Positions 8,442-18,658 of a stretch of DNA of 64,000 nucleotides are shown here, piece after piece. The DNA is taken from contig NZ_FNGD01000004.1 in NCBI RefSeq assembly GCF_900102895.1, positions 124,001 through 188,000 of the forward strand, read 5' to 3'. Source of the DNA: Arthrobacter sp. ov407 (GTDB lineage: Bacteria; Actinomycetota; Actinomycetes; Actinomycetales; Micrococcaceae). The position numbers and the translations under genes are program-made. A model generated the notes under the pieces. The model was not told where the DNA came from. It searched no databases and saw only the letters and a program-made list of their open reading frames with translations. Within the stretch, counting starts at the first letter, position 1, and every line of letters starts with the position of its first letter.

Positions 8442-10154
8442 ATGACCGTCGAACACATAGAGCTCGCTCCCGCAATCACTGTTCCGAAGGATTGGTTTGC
8501 GTCTCAAGTGGTTTACCAGGTGTATCCGCGAAGTTTCGCCGACTCCAACGGGGACGGTGTCGGGGACCTCCGCGGCATCCTCAGCAAGCTGGACTACCTC
8601 CAGCGGCTGGGGGTCGACGTCGTCTGGCTCTCCCCGATCTACACCTCACCGCAGGACGACAACGGCTATGACATCAGCGACTACCGCAACGTGGACCCGA
8701 TCTTCGGCACGCTGGCGGACCTTCAGGAGCTCACGGACGGGCTGCACGCCCGCGGCATGAAACTCGTCATGGACCTCGTGGTCAACCACACTTCCGACGA
8801 ACACCCCTGGTTCATCGAGTCCCGGTCCTCCAAGGACAACCCGAAGCGCGACTGGTACTGGTGGCGGCAGCCGCGGCGCGGCGCCGAGCCGAACAACTGG
8901 GGCTCGGCGTTCTCCGGGCCCGCGTGGGAGTTCGACCAGGCCACCGGCGAGTACTACCTCCACCTCTTCTCCAAGAAGCAGCCGGACCTGAACTGGGAAA
9001 ACCCTGAGGTCCGCGCGGCGGTCTACGAGATGATGAACTGGTGGCTGGACCGGGGCGTGGACGGCTTCCGGATGGATGTCATCAACTTCATCTCCAAGGA
9101 CACGTCCCTCCCGGACGGGCCGGTCGCGGACGGCAAGCTCTTTGGCGACGGCGGCCCGCACTTCCTGTCCGGGCCCAGGATCCACGAGTTCCTGCACGAA
9201 ATGAATCTGGAGGTTTTCGCCGGCCGGGACAATCCGCTGCTGACCGTCGGTGAGATGCCCGGCGTGACGGTGGAGGACGCCGTGCTGTTCACCGACCCCG
9301 CCCGGGCCGAGGTGGACATGGTGTTCCAGTTCGAGCACGTGGCGCTGGACCAGGAGGACGGCGACAAATGGCGGCCCAAAAAGCTGCAGCTTACCGATCT
9401 GAAGAAGTCCCTGGGACGCTGGCAGGAAGGGCTGGCCGAGACCGGCTGGAACAGCCTGTACTGGGGCAACCACGACCAGGCCCGCGCCGTGTCCCGCTTC
9501 GGTGACGACAGCCCGCAGTACCGCGAGCTCTCCGCCAAGATGCTCGCCGGGGTCCTGCACCTGCACCGGGGCACGCCCTACGTCTACCAGGGTGAGGAAC
9601 TGGGCATGACCAACATGAGCTTCGGGGCCATCAGCGATTACCGCGACATCGAGGTCCTCAACCACCACCGCGAAGCCACCACGCACCTCGGCCACACCGA
9701 CGCAGAGGTCCTCGCCGCCCTCGCGCCGCTGAACCGGGACAACGCACGCACCCCCGTGCAGTGGGAGGCCAGTCTTCATGGAGGCTTCACCACCGGCTCC
9801 CCGTGGATCGCCGTCAACCCCAACAGCAGCCACATCAACGCCGCTGCCCAGATCGACGATCCGGACTCGGTGTTCAGCTTCTACCGCAAGGTGATCGCGC
9901 TGCGGCATGCGGAACCGGTGGTCTCGCACGGGAACTTCACCATGCTGCTGCCCGACGACGCGAACGTCTACGCCTTCACAAGGTCAATCCCCGGCTCAAC
10001 TCTGCTCGTGCTCGGCAACTTTTCCGGCGCTCAGCAGCACGTGACGCTCGACGAAGACTGGACGGGGGCCGAGCTGATCTTGGGCAACTATCCAAGCGAC
10101 CCTTCACTCCGGCTCCGGCCCTGGGAACTCAAAGTCTTCCGCGCCGTCGATTAG
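8442..10154 (+). CDS. GH13 alpha-glucosidase (oligo-1,6-glucosidase type)
   Basis: 570 residues from ATG 8442, preceded by TGAGG at a 9-base spacing; an in-frame TTG at 8427 is the only earlier option. The alpha-amylase barrel is complete: VVYQVYPRSFADSNGDGVGD at the start, DLVVNHTS for conserved region I, nucleophile Asp212 in GFRMDV, acid/base Glu271 in VGEMPG and Asp345 in NHDQ. No signal peptide, so it acts in the cytoplasm on imported oligosaccharides. With an ABC importer and a secreted glucodextranase downstream, hydrolysis of isomaltose-like sugars to glucose is the best guess; trehalose-6-phosphate or sucrose activities cannot be excluded from sequence alone. Confidence 0.9.
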   Translation: MTVEHIELAPAITVPKDWFASQVVYQVYPRSFADSNGDGVGDLRGILSKLDYLQRLGVDVVWLSPIYTSPQDDNGYDISDYRNVDPIFGTLADLQELTDGLHARGMKLVMDLVVNHTSDEHPWFIESRSSKDNPKRDWYWWRQPRRGAEPNNWGSAFSGPAWEFDQATGEYYLHLFSKKQPDLNWENPEVRAAVYEMMNWWLDRGVDGFRMDVINFISKDTSLPDGPVADGKLFGDGGPHFLSGPRIHEFLHEMNLEVFAGRDNPLLTVGEMPGVTVEDAVLFTDPARAEVDMVFQFEHVALDQEDGDKWRPKKLQLTDLKKSLGRWQEGLAETGWNSLYWGNHDQARAVSRFGDDSPQYRELSAKMLAGVLHLHRGTPYVYQGEELGMTNMSFGAISDYRDIEVLNHHREATTHLGHTDAEVLAALAPLNRDNARTPVQWEASLHGGFTTGSPWIAVNPNSSHINAAAQIDDPDSVFSFYRKVIALRHAEPVVSHGNFTMLLPDDANVYAFTRSIPGSTLLVLGNFSGAQQHVTLDEDWTGAELILGNYPSDPSLRLRPWELKVFRAVD

Positions 10155-10241
10155 CCCCAAACCGCCCACAGTCCAGCAATACCGTCATCGGATCACTCGC
10201 TTAACCGGGCACTGCCGCCCGAACCATGAAAGGTAAACACC

Positions 10242-11531
10242 ATGAAACGAACCTTTGCGCTGCCGGTCGTCGCCCTTGCCGCGATCACCGGCCTGGCCGC
10301 CTGCGATACCGGCGGCGGCGGGGCGCAGTCCGCCCCGGTCCAGAAACTTTCCACCGGTGCGGCGGTGTCGGGAGAGATTACGTTCTGGCACGCCTACAGC
10401 GCCGCGGGCAGCGAGATCAAGGCCTTGGAAAAGACAATCATCCCCAACTTTGAGAAGCTCCACCCGGGCGTCAAGATCAAGCCCGTTCAGGTCCCCGACG
10501 CCGATATGCACCAGAAGCTCGTGACGGCCTCCGCGGCCGGCAGCCTGCCGGACGTGATCCGCGTCGACATCGTGACCGTTCCGGAGCTGGCCAAGATCGG
10601 CGTCCTGACGCCGCTCGACGAGGCGATGCCGGACTTCCAGGACTGGGCAAAGAAGATGTACCCCGGGCCCCTGGCGACCAACAAGTACAAGGACAAGTAC
10701 TGGGGGTTGCCCTTGGACACCAACACAAAGGTTGTCCTGTACAACCAGGATGCGCTGAAGTCGGCGGGAATCTCCTCTGTCCCGAAGACGCTCGAGGAGC
10801 TCAAGGCTAATGCGGGCAAGGCTGGCGGCGGCAAGTTCATCCTGGCCGAAGGCGGCTCCGCAGCCTGGCAGATGCTTCCGTACATCTGGTCCAACGGCGG
10901 CGACATGACTGACCCCGGCGTGACGAAAGCCTCCGGCTACCTCAACGGCCCCAAGTCCGTGGCGGCCCTGCAAATGCTGGTTGACATGTATGGCCAAAAG
11001 ACCATCCCGGGTAACGTCCTCGGCGGCAGCGGTGGTACTCCGACAGCCGACGGACTGGCGAAGGGAACCTACGCGAGCATCGTCGATGGTCCTTGGACCT
11101 TCCCCAACCTGGCCACCTCGTACCCGAAGTTCCAGGCCCAGACCTCACCGATGTACTCCGGTGAGGGTGGCAGCGTCAGCGTGGTCGGAGGCGAGGACAT
11201 CGTGATGACCCAGCAGTCCAAGAACAAGGAACTGGCCGCCGAATTCATCCGCTACATGCTCTCCCCGGACGCACAAAAGGCCATGGGGCACGCGGGCCAG
11301 CTTTCGGCCGAGGCCGACATGGCTTCGGAGATGTCCGCCGTCGAGCCCTACTACGCCGCGTACCTTGAGCAATTGAAGACCGCCAAGCCGCGCCCGGCGA
11401 CGCCGCAGTGGGCGAAGATCGACGACATCTTCACCAAGCAGGCCCAGCTGGCGTTCCAGGGCAAGCAGACCGTGCAGCAGGCCATGGACGCGGCGGCCGC
11501 CCAGATCGACCCGCTGCTGGCTCAGGGCTAA
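10242..11531 (+). CDS. ABC transporter sugar-binding lipoprotein
   Basis: 429 residues. The start MKRTFALPVVALAAITGLAAC is a lipoprotein signal with lipobox L-A-A-C at Cys21, so the mature protein is anchored outside the membrane. The rest is a family 1 (maltose-type) extracellular solute-binding protein: ITFWHAYSAAG at the start, VPDADMHQKLVTASAAGSLPD and TKVVLYNQDALK in the lobes. AAAGGT lies upstream of the ATG. It is the first of three transporter genes and delivers sugar to the two permeases that follow with 3-bp and 4-bp-overlap spacing. Confidence 0.92.
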   Translation: MKRTFALPVVALAAITGLAACDTGGGGAQSAPVQKLSTGAAVSGEITFWHAYSAAGSEIKALEKTIIPNFEKLHPGVKIKPVQVPDADMHQKLVTASAAGSLPDVIRVDIVTVPELAKIGVLTPLDEAMPDFQDWAKKMYPGPLATNKYKDKYWGLPLDTNTKVVLYNQDALKSAGISSVPKTLEELKANAGKAGGGKFILAEGGSAAWQMLPYIWSNGGDMTDPGVTKASGYLNGPKSVAALQMLVDMYGQKTIPGNVLGGSGGTPTADGLAKGTYASIVDGPWTFPNLATSYPKFQAQTSPMYSGEGGSVSVVGGEDIVMTQQSKNKELAAEFIRYMLSPDAQKAMGHAGQLSAEADMASEMSAVEPYYAAYLEQLKTAKPRPATPQWAKIDDIFTKQAQLAFQGKQTVQQAMDAAAAQIDPLLAQG

Positions 11532-11534
11532 CAC

Positions 11535-12509
11535 GTGGCCATAGATTCCGTATCCGCAACGCCGGCGGTTGCGGCGCCCGCCCCGTCCCGGCCCTGCAAG
11601 CCGGGACGGGGCGGTGCGAGCCGCCGCCCCTCGCATTGGTGGGTGCCGTGGGCCTTCGCCGCCCCGGGCCTTATCCTCTTCGCAATGACCACCGGCTACC
11701 CGCTGATCAGGTCCCTGCAGATCAGTTTCTATAAATGGAGCGTCCTGCCCACGCAGGCCAGTACTTTCATCGGCGCGGACAACTATTTGCGGGCACTCGG
11801 CGATGCCCAATTCTGGACCAGTCTCGCCAACGCCGGGGTCTACCTGCTCATGACGGTGCCCGCCACGGTGGCGATCGGCTTGTTCTTCGCAATCCTGCTG
11901 CATGCGAAAATACCCGGACGCACAACGTTCCGCGTCTTGTTCTACATTCCCGTCGTGACCAGCTGGGTGGTGGTCTCGCTCCTCTTCAAGTTCCTGTTCA
12001 CCACCGACGACGGGGCGATCAACTGGTTCCTCACGGACTTCCTCCATGTCACGCAGCAGGGGGTTCCCTGGCTTGAGCAGCGTTGGACGGCGCTGATCGC
12101 TGTGTCAGTGCTGGGCGTCTGGAAGAACCTCGGCTGGTGCCTGGTGGTTTTCCTCGCCGCGCTCGGGGGCGTCGGGGAGGAGCTGTACGAGGCGGCGTCG
12201 CTGGACGGAGCCAACGCCTGGCACAAGTTCGTCAACGTGACCCTGCCGGGCATCCGGGGCACATTGCTGTTCGTCACTGTCCTGCAAGTGATCGGGGCAT
12301 TCAACGTTTTCCCATCGGTCCTCCTGATGACAAACGGCGGCCCAGCGGGAAGCACGGAAGTACCGCTGACCTATATGTACAAGCAGGCGTTCTCGTTCCT
12401 GGACTTCGGCTACGGCTCGGCGATGTCCTTCATCCTGGCGATCTTCATCTTTGTCGTCTCGTACCTCCAGTTCAAATTCCTCGGTGAGAAAAAGGAGATG
12501 GTGAAATGA
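11535..12509 (+). CDS. ABC sugar permease, MalF-type
   Basis: 324 residues from GTG 11535, 3 bp after the binding protein stop. Hydrophobic segments include PWAFAAPGLILFAMTTGYPLI near the N-terminus, and the EAA loop (YEAASLDGANAWHKFVNVTLPGI) contacts the ATPase. It forms the channel with the next permease. No ATPase gene is present in this locus, so a shared MsmK/UgpC-type ATPase encoded elsewhere is expected. Confidence 0.9.
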   Translation: MAIDSVSATPAVAAPAPSRPCKPGRGGASRRPSHWWVPWAFAAPGLILFAMTTGYPLIRSLQISFYKWSVLPTQASTFIGADNYLRALGDAQFWTSLANAGVYLLMTVPATVAIGLFFAILLHAKIPGRTTFRVLFYIPVVTSWVVVSLLFKFLFTTDDGAINWFLTDFLHVTQQGVPWLEQRWTALIAVSVLGVWKNLGWCLVVFLAALGGVGEELYEAASLDGANAWHKFVNVTLPGIRGTLLFVTVLQVIGAFNVFPSVLLMTNGGPAGSTEVPLTYMYKQAFSFLDFGYGSAMSFILAIFIFVVSYLQFKFLGEKKEMVK

Positions 12510-13399
12510 CCCGCACTGAGCTCATGACCCGCCGGGCCGACGCGAGCCAGCTTCAGCCGAGGGACGCGCCGGCGAGGCGACTGAATGTCTGGGCAATCCT
12601 CCGACTGGCCGCCGTCGTGGGCGGCGCGTTGATGATGATTGCGCCGTTCCTGATTATGGTTTCCACGTCCTTGGAACCAAACACGGCCACGCTTCCCAAT
12701 CCGCCACATTTCCTGCCGCAAGGCGTGACCACGTCAAACTACGAGGAAGCCTGGAACGGGAACGATTTCGCCGGCTACTTCTTCAACTCCACCTACGTGT
12801 CGGTGCTAACCACGGTGGCCGTGGTCGTAATCTCTTCGCTGACCGCCTTTGCGTTCGCCCGCTTCGACTTTCCCGGTAAGAACTTCGTTTTCGCCGTGCT
12901 GCTCGCCGGCCTGATGATCCCGGGGATTGTGGTGATCGTTCCCCAGTTCGTGCTGGCCAAGAGCCTGGGCATGTTGGATTCCCTGGACGGGCTTGTGTTT
13001 TTCTACACGGCGGGCCAGATCGCCTTCACTACGTTCCTCCTGCGGGCATTCTTTGAACGCGTGCCCCGCGAGTTGGACGAAGCGATGACGGTCGACGGCG
13101 CGGGCATCATGCGGAAGTTCCTGGTTCTCTACGTGCCCCTCGCCCGCCCGGCGCTGGCAACTGCCGCAGTCTTTTCCTTTCTGGGGTCGTGGGACGAATA
13201 CGTGTGGGCCCTGACCGTCATCAGCGACGCCAGCAAGCGCACGCTGCCGCTCGGCATTGCCGCCTTCCAGGGCGAACACGGAACGGCGTGGGGCCTGGTG
13301 TTCGCAGCCTCCACCATGGCCGTCCTGCCAGTCATCGCAGTCTACGTCGCGGGCCAGAAGCACCTCATCTCTGGCATCACGGCGGGCGCGGTGAAGTAG
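12506..13399 (+). CDS. ABC sugar permease, MalG-type
   Basis: 297 residues; its ATG overlaps the preceding stop (ATGA), implying coupled translation. The order of six membrane segments, the EAA loop (ELDEAMTVDGAGIMRKFLVLY) and the C-terminal ISGITAGAVK ending are typical of MalG-like permeases. It partners the MalF-type protein encoded immediately upstream. Confidence 0.9.
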   Translation: MTRTELMTRRADASQLQPRDAPARRLNVWAILRLAAVVGGALMMIAPFLIMVSTSLEPNTATLPNPPHFLPQGVTTSNYEEAWNGNDFAGYFFNSTYVSVLTTVAVVVISSLTAFAFARFDFPGKNFVFAVLLAGLMIPGIVVIVPQFVLAKSLGMLDSLDGLVFFYTAGQIAFTTFLLRAFFERVPRELDEAMTVDGAGIMRKFLVLYVPLARPALATAAVFSFLGSWDEYVWALTVISDASKRTLPLGIAAFQGEHGTAWGLVFAASTMAVLPVIAVYVAGQKHLISGITAGAVK

Positions 13400-13402
13400 A
13401 CC

Positions 13403-14488
13403 GTGAGCCAACCGCCATCTCCCCTGCGCATCCTCCACACGGGACTCGGAGGATGGGGCCGCTCCTGGGCGGCCGAGCTAAAGAAGCGCCCGGATCTCCT
13501 GACCACAGTCGGGTACGTGGATGTGGTGCCCGACATGCTCGAGTTGCTGCGCGCCGACCTCGGAGTCCACCCTTCCCTCTGCTTCGCCTCGCTCGCCGAA
13601 GCCATAGCGGCCACCGATGCCGATGCCGTCCTAGTAACGACGGCGTTGCCCGGCCACGCGGCAGTCGCCATCGAGGCATTGAACGCGGGAAAGCACGTCC
13701 TGGTCGAGAAGCCCATCGCTGCCACTCTTAGCGACGCCCGGCAGATGGTGAAGGCCGCCGGGGACGCAGGGCGCGTGCTGATGGTCAGCCAGAACTATCG
13801 CTTCTATCCGGCGGCCCAAACTGTCTCCCGGATCATCGCCGGGAAGGCCCTCGGGGAAGTTGGGGCAGTGACCGTGAAGTTCCGGAAGTATGCCAACGAA
13901 GCTGCGGCCGGAACAAACCGTCACTACCTCCTCCCCGACCCGCTACTCCTGGACATGTCCATCCATCACTTCGACCTCATGCGGTACGTTCTCGGCCAGG
14001 AACCGCTGGAAGTGAATTGCCGCGCGTGGAATCCGGCCTGGAGCAAGTTCATGGACCCGGCAGCCGCCATCGCGACTGTGCTCTTCGACGGAGGAGCAGT
14101 CGTCAACTACCAGGGAAGCTGGGTCAGCACCCAGGAAGAGACGCTGTGGGCCGGAGAGTGGCTGATCGAATGCGCCCGAGGATCCATCGAATGGACCGGA
14201 CGGGCGGATCAGCACACGGCCGCTGATTCCGTGACGATCCGTCCTCTTAGCGGTGTCGCTCAAGTCATCAACCTTCCACGAGATGACACCTACGACCGTG
14301 TCGGATCCTTTGCCGAGTTCCGCTCGGCAATCCACGAACGGCGAGCGCCGCTGACGAGCGGACAAGCCAACCTAGCCACACTCGCGCTCACCTTGGGCGC
14401 CATCGAATCGTCCAAAACTAATACGCCGCAAGACGTCCCGGCACTTCTGAGAATGAGCGGCTCCTTGGCCATGAAAGGTGGAAACTGA
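13403..14488 (+). CDS. Gfo/Idh/MocA-family oxidoreductase
   Basis: 361 residues from GTG 13403, 3 bp after the permease stop. Residues about 8-125 form the NAD(P)-binding Rossmann part ([12 protein letters not shown]) with the family motif EKPIA ([14 protein letters not shown]), whose Lys is the usual catalytic residue. A C-terminal dimerisation/substrate domain follows ([15 protein letters not shown]). Members oxidise or reduce sugars and inositols. Paired with ThuA, it recalls trehalose or disaccharide 3-keto pathways, so sugar oxidation here is plausible, but the substrate cannot be read from the sequence. Confidence 0.88.
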   Translation: MSQPPSPLRILHTGLGGWGRSWAAELKKRPDLLTTVGYVDVVPDMLELLRADLGVHPSLCFASLAEAIAATDADAVLVTTALPGHAAVAIEALNAGKHVLVEKPIAATLSDARQMVKAAGDAGRVLMVSQNYRFYPAAQTVSRIIAGKALGEVGAVTVKFRKYANEAAAGTNRHYLLPDPLLLDMSIHHFDLMRYVLGQEPLEVNCRAWNPAWSKFMDPAAAIATVLFDGGAVVNYQGSWVSTQEETLWAGEWLIECARGSIEWTGRADQHTAADSVTIRPLSGVAQVINLPRDDTYDRVGSFAEFRSAIHERRAPLTSGQANLATLALTLGAIESSKTNTPQDVPALLRMSGSLAMKGGN

Positions 14489-15207
14489 TGCCACGCGTGA
14501 CTGTATGGAATGAATACCGCCATGAGAAAACCGATCCCGCAGTAGCGGCGATCTACCCGGACGGCATCCACACCACCATCGCCTCAGCCTTGGGTGAGCA
14601 TGGAATCGAGGCATCCACCGCCACCATGGATGAGCCGGAACACGGCCTAAGCCCAGATGTACTGGGCTCTACTGACGTTTTGATCTGGTGGGGCCACCTT
14701 GCCCACGACGAAGTCGGCGACGCCGTCGTCGACCGCGTCCAGCAGCGGGTCTTGGACGGCATGGGACTCATCGTGCTGCATTCGGGCCACGGATCGAAGA
14801 TTTTTCGTCGCCTCATGGGCACCAGCTGCAACCTCAAATGGAGGGAAAGCACCGACAGTGAGGTGCTCTGGAACGTCGCCCCGGGCCACCCGATCACCGA
14901 AGGCGTGGAGGAGAACCTCATCCTGGACCAGGAAGAGATGTACGGCGAGTTCTTCGACATACCGACACCCGAGACCCTGGTGTTCATCAGCTGGTTCACC
15001 GGCGGTGAAGTCTTCCGCAGCGGAGCCGTTTATCAGCGCGGCGCAGGAAGGATCTTCTACTTCCGCCCCGGCCATGAGACGTACCCGACGTACCACAACA
15101 AGGAAATCCAGCGCGTCATTGCCAACGCCGCCCGCTGGGCATCGCGCAACCACGACGTGACCCAAAAATTCGGAAACCCGGCGCCGCTGATGCCACCTGG
15201 GTCCTGA
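14488..15207 (+). CDS. ThuA-like (trehalose utilisation) domain protein
   Basis: 239 residues; its ATG shares a base with the preceding stop (TGATG), so the two are translationally coupled. The whole length is a ThuA domain, a class I glutamine amidotransferase-like fold ([40 protein letters not shown]). Family members occur with Gfo/Idh dehydrogenases in trehalose and disaccharide catabolism, where ThuA/ThuB form and process 3-keto sugars. It is probably cytosolic and works with the upstream oxidoreductase. The biochemical role is inferred from context. Confidence 0.85.
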   Translation: MPRVTVWNEYRHEKTDPAVAAIYPDGIHTTIASALGEHGIEASTATMDEPEHGLSPDVLGSTDVLIWWGHLAHDEVGDAVVDRVQQRVLDGMGLIVLHSGHGSKIFRRLMGTSCNLKWRESTDSEVLWNVAPGHPITEGVEENLILDQEEMYGEFFDIPTPETLVFISWFTGGEVFRSGAVYQRGAGRIFYFRPGHETYPTYHNKEIQRVIANAARWASRNHDVTQKFGNPAPLMPPGS

Positions 15208-15295
15208 GCACGCCCGCCAATAACAATGCCGCTCACGGAACAACAGAAGCGACACCCGAATCAAGCAGACAACGGCTCATTACACAGGAGTAACC

Positions 15296-18200
15296 ATGGT
15301 CTTGTTAGCCGGCAGCAGACGCCGCCTGCAAAACTCCACACCCACACTGGTGATCGCGGCGGTCGCCGCGGCTGCCATGCTCGCCCCCGCGGTCCCGGCC
15401 ATCGCTGGACCCCGGGCCGCTACCGACACACCGGGCTCCCCCGGCGGTGCCGCAACTTGGACCTCGGGTGACAAAGACGGGGTCGGCACGTCAGCCACTA
15501 CAGCGTCCAAGGTTTGGTTCACGCTGACCGGCGGCACAATGAGCGAGGTGTATTACCCCAGCGGGGACACCCCCAACGTGCGCGAATTGCAGTTCGCCGT
15601 GACGGACGGAAGCAGCTTCACCCAACTCGAAACTGACTCCACAACCACCAGAACAGTGCAGATGAGCGATCCGACGTCGCTGACCTACACACAGACCACA
15701 GCGGACAAGGCCGACCGGTGGAAGCTAACCAAGACCTATGTCACCGACCCCGCCCGTTCCAGCGTGCTCGTCGACGCCACGTTCGAGTCCCTCAAGGGCG
15801 GTCCCTACCAGCTTTACACGCTCTACGACCCGTCCCTGGCAGGCGACTCAGGCAATGATTCCGGGCAATCCTCCGGCTCGTCCCTAGTAGCGAGCGATAC
15901 ACACAACACTTCCAGGCCCGTCTCCAGCGCACTCGTTGCATCCCCGGGATTCGCCAACACGTCAACCGGCTACGTGGGAAGCGCCAGCGATGGCAAAGCC
16001 GACCTGATTGCGCACCACAAGCTCACCTCCTCCTACCCGAACGCGGGAGCGGGCAACATCGCGCAGGTCGGTCAAATCCCCCTCAAGGACCAGAAGACAA
16101 AGTTCACCCTCGCGCTTGGGTTTGCCGCAAACACCGGCGATGCTCTGAGCACGGCGCACGACAGTCTCCGTGCGGATTTCGCCGCCACGAAAAACGAGTA
16201 CCAACACGGCTGGCAGAATTACCTCAACGGTCTCAAGCCGGTCCCGGCAGGGCTGAGCGACCAGCTCGCAACCCAGTACAGGGCGTCGGTGATGACCGTC
16301 AAAGCGCATGAGGACAAGACCTACCCAGGTGCGTTCATCGCATCACTGACAATCCCCTGGGGCACAGCGGTCGACGCGAACGGTTCGACCGATGGCGGAA
16401 AGGGTTACCACTTCGTCTGGGCACGGGATGAATACCAGCAGGTCAGCTCTTTGTTGGCGGCAGGAGACACGCAGGCCGCGAAGGACGCCGTCAGCTGGCT
16501 CTTCACCCGCCAGCAACTGCCCGACGGCCACTTTCCCCAAACCTCGAATGTCGACGGCACACAGCAGCAGACCAACGTCCAACTCGACGAAACCGCGTTC
16601 CCGATCGTGCTCGCCTGGCAGACTGGACAGTTCGACAAGGCCTTTTACCAGCAGCACATCACCAAGGCCGCCGACTACTTGGTGGCCAACGGGCCGAAGA
16701 CACAACAGGAACGGTGGGAGGAGACCGGTGGCTACTCCGTCTCCACCATCCCCGACCAAATCGCGGCCCTCACGGGAGCTGCGGATATCGCCAGAAGGAC
16801 GGGCGACACCGCCGGCGCCGCCGTCTACCAATCCACCGCCGATGACTGGCAGCGCAACATTGAACGGTGGCTCTACACCACCACAGGAAGCCTTTCCGAC
16901 GGCAAGTACTACGAGCGGATCAACAGCAGCGGAAACCCCGACGACGGCTCCAGCCGTGACTCCGCCAACGGTTCCGGCGTGCACAAAGAAAACAGCGTCG
17001 TCGACGCAGGGTTCCTCGAACTGACCCGCCTCGGGGTCAAGGCGCCCAACGATCCCTATGTGGCCCACTCCCTGCTGGCCGTCGACCAGTCCATAAAGGT
17101 CACCACACCCGCCGGGGACATGTGGAAGCGCTACACCTACGACGGCTACGGCGAGAAGGCCGACGGGTCCCCCTGGGACGGGACGGGGATTGGCCGTCCG
17201 TGGCCGCTGCTCTCCGGAGAACGCGGGGAATACGTCCTGGCCAACGGTGGGAACGCGCTGCCTTATCTGCAGACTATGGCCAACGCCGCCAACGACGGGC
17301 ACATGATTCCCGAACAGGTGTGGGACCAGACCGACCCCACCAGTTACGGCCACGTTTTCGGCAAGGGAACCGGGTCCGCCGCACCGCTGGCCTGGGCAAC
17401 CGCGCAATACGTGCGTCTGGCCCAAGGCATCGGTGCCGGGAAACCGGTTGAAACCCCCGCCGTCGTCGCGGACCGCTACGCAACAGGGAAGACTCTGACG
17501 GTACCGGACCTCAATGTGACCAGTCCAACCAACGCATCCACCTCGGAAAGCCGCGAGGTCCACGTCAGTGGCACCACCAACGCAGCAAGCCTCTACGTGT
17601 CCGTGGACGGTGCCAAACGGCAGGTCCCCCTCAACGGCGGCGCGTTCGACGTCGTAGTCACCCTGCCGTCGCTCAACAACCAGATCGTCGTGGCCGCAGT
17701 GGCGGCGGATGGCGGAACTCGACAGGTGGTACGCAACGTACAGGCCTTTGGCGACCGTCTCGGCGGGATCAGCGATCCGTCCGGGGACGACAACGGCCCG
17801 GGCAGCTATGTCTACCCCACCGACGGTGCTTTCAACCCCGGCTCGTTCGATCTCACCGGCTTCGGCGTCTACCGTGACGGCGACAATCTGAACCTCGTGA
17901 CCGACGTCGCCGGGGCCATCAACAATCCCTGGGGTGGCAACGGGATGAGCACCCAGCGCGTTAACGTCTACGTTCACGACCCGGCGCAGACTTCGACGGC
18001 ACCGACTCCACTGCTGCCTGGAACCAACACCAATGCCGCCGGTCCGTGGATGCGGGCCATCGTGGCGGACGGACGGTACCAGTCGAGTCGGTTCGGCGGA
18101 GGCGTCTACGGTCCAGACCTGGCCAGGGCCGGGGACGCCCGGTTGCAGGTCATTCCCGCGACCAGCCAGATTGTGGTCACGGTTCCGGCGTCGACCTTCG

Positions 18201-18517
18201 GCGCCGTCGACCCTGCAAAGGCGGGCTACCAAGTGTCCATGTACAGCGACGCCGAGGACGGCGAAGGTATCGGCAATGTACGGCCGGTGTATAGCAAAAC
18301 CTGCTGGGACGGCGGGGACGGCTGCCCCTGGTTCGTCAAGCCGTACCGCTTCGGCGGCGGCGCCGGGACGTGGGACGGCGGTCTGGCGGCTCACGATACT
18401 GATGTCTCTGATTCCAACGCCATCGACATCATCAGTGGTAGCGCCGCGCAATCAACAGTTATGGATTGGACCAAGGGCTCGCCGGTAACAGTGCCCTACG
18501 TCCGGCTCACTCAATAG
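15296..18517 (+). CDS. Secreted glucodextranase (GH15, glucan 1,6-alpha-glucosidase)
   Basis: 1073 residues, ATG 15296 after ACAGGAGTAACC. Residues 1-37 are a signal peptide ending in PAIAG. The order is an N-terminal beta-sandwich (to about 310), a GH15 (alpha/alpha)6 barrel (about 330-730) and C-terminal Ig/cell-surface and DOMON-like beta domains (about 745-1073). Glu475 in RWEETGGYS and Glu673 in MIPEQVWD fit the general acid and base. Their spacing of 198 residues equals that I recall for Glu430/Glu628 of Arthrobacter globiformis glucodextranase. The enzyme releases beta-glucose from the non-reducing ends of dextran. It is the last gene of the locus and supplies extracellular sugar for the importer. 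Confidence 0.85.
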   Translation: MVLLAGSRRRLQNSTPTLVIAAVAAAAMLAPAVPAIAGPRAATDTPGSPGGAATWTSGDKDGVGTSATTASKVWFTLTGGTMSEVYYPSGDTPNVRELQFAVTDGSSFTQLETDSTTTRTVQMSDPTSLTYTQTTADKADRWKLTKTYVTDPARSSVLVDATFESLKGGPYQLYTLYDPSLAGDSGNDSGQSSGSSLVASDTHNTSRPVSSALVASPGFANTSTGYVGSASDGKADLIAHHKLTSSYPNAGAGNIAQVGQIPLKDQKTKFTLALGFAANTGDALSTAHDSLRADFAATKNEYQHGWQNYLNGLKPVPAGLSDQLATQYRASVMTVKAHEDKTYPGAFIASLTIPWGTAVDANGSTDGGKGYHFVWARDEYQQVSSLLAAGDTQAAKDAVSWLFTRQQLPDGHFPQTSNVDGTQQQTNVQLDETAFPIVLAWQTGQFDKAFYQQHITKAADYLVANGPKTQQERWEETGGYSVSTIPDQIAALTGAADIARRTGDTAGAAVYQSTADDWQRNIERWLYTTTGSLSDGKYYERINSSGNPDDGSSRDSANGSGVHKENSVVDAGFLELTRLGVKAPNDPYVAHSLLAVDQSIKVTTPAGDMWKRYTYDGYGEKADGSPWDGTGIGRPWPLLSGERGEYVLANGGNALPYLQTMANAANDGHMIPEQVWDQTDPTSYGHVFGKGTGSAAPLAWATAQYVRLAQGIGAGKPVETPAVVADRYATGKTLTVPDLNVTSPTNASTSESREVHVSGTTNAASLYVSVDGAKRQVPLNGGAFDVVVTLPSLNNQIVVAAVAADGGTRQVVRNVQAFGDRLGGISDPSGDDNGPGSYVYPTDGAFNPGSFDLTGFGVYRDGDNLNLVTDVAGAINNPWGGNGMSTQRVNVYVHDPAQTSTAPTPLLPGTNTNAAGPWMRAIVADGRYQSSRFGGGVYGPDLARAGDARLQVIPATSQIVVTVPASTFGAVDPAKAGYQVSMYSDAEDGEGIGNVRPVYSKTCWDGGDGCPWFVKPYRFGGGAGTWDGGLAAHDTDVSDSNAIDIISGSAAQSTVMDWTKGSPVTVPYVRLTQ

Positions 18518-18526
18518 CGGAGCCAA

Positions 18527-18557
18527 CCACCGGCCTGGTCCCAGCCAGGGCCGGTGG
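18527..18557 (+). terminator. Stem-loop after the glucodextranase gene
   Basis: CCACCGGCC at 18527-18535 pairs with GGCCGGTGG at 18549-18557 around a 13-base loop, 9 bases past the stop. There is no T-run after it, as is common in high-GC actinobacteria. It probably ends the alpha-glucan operon. Confidence 0.6.
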
Positions 18558-18658
18558 CGCCAAGGCCCAGTCCGGCCAACCGGGGCCAGCCAGCCCCCTG
18601 TCCGTCGCATCGCCGCAGGACTACGATTTTGCCTGTTGACCAGCACAGGCGGGGGCAG

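Noticed and set aside
16343..18451. Very long minus-strand ORF opposite the glucodextranase
   Set aside because: Shadow of the GH15 gene; Gly/Val/Arg-rich with no domain.
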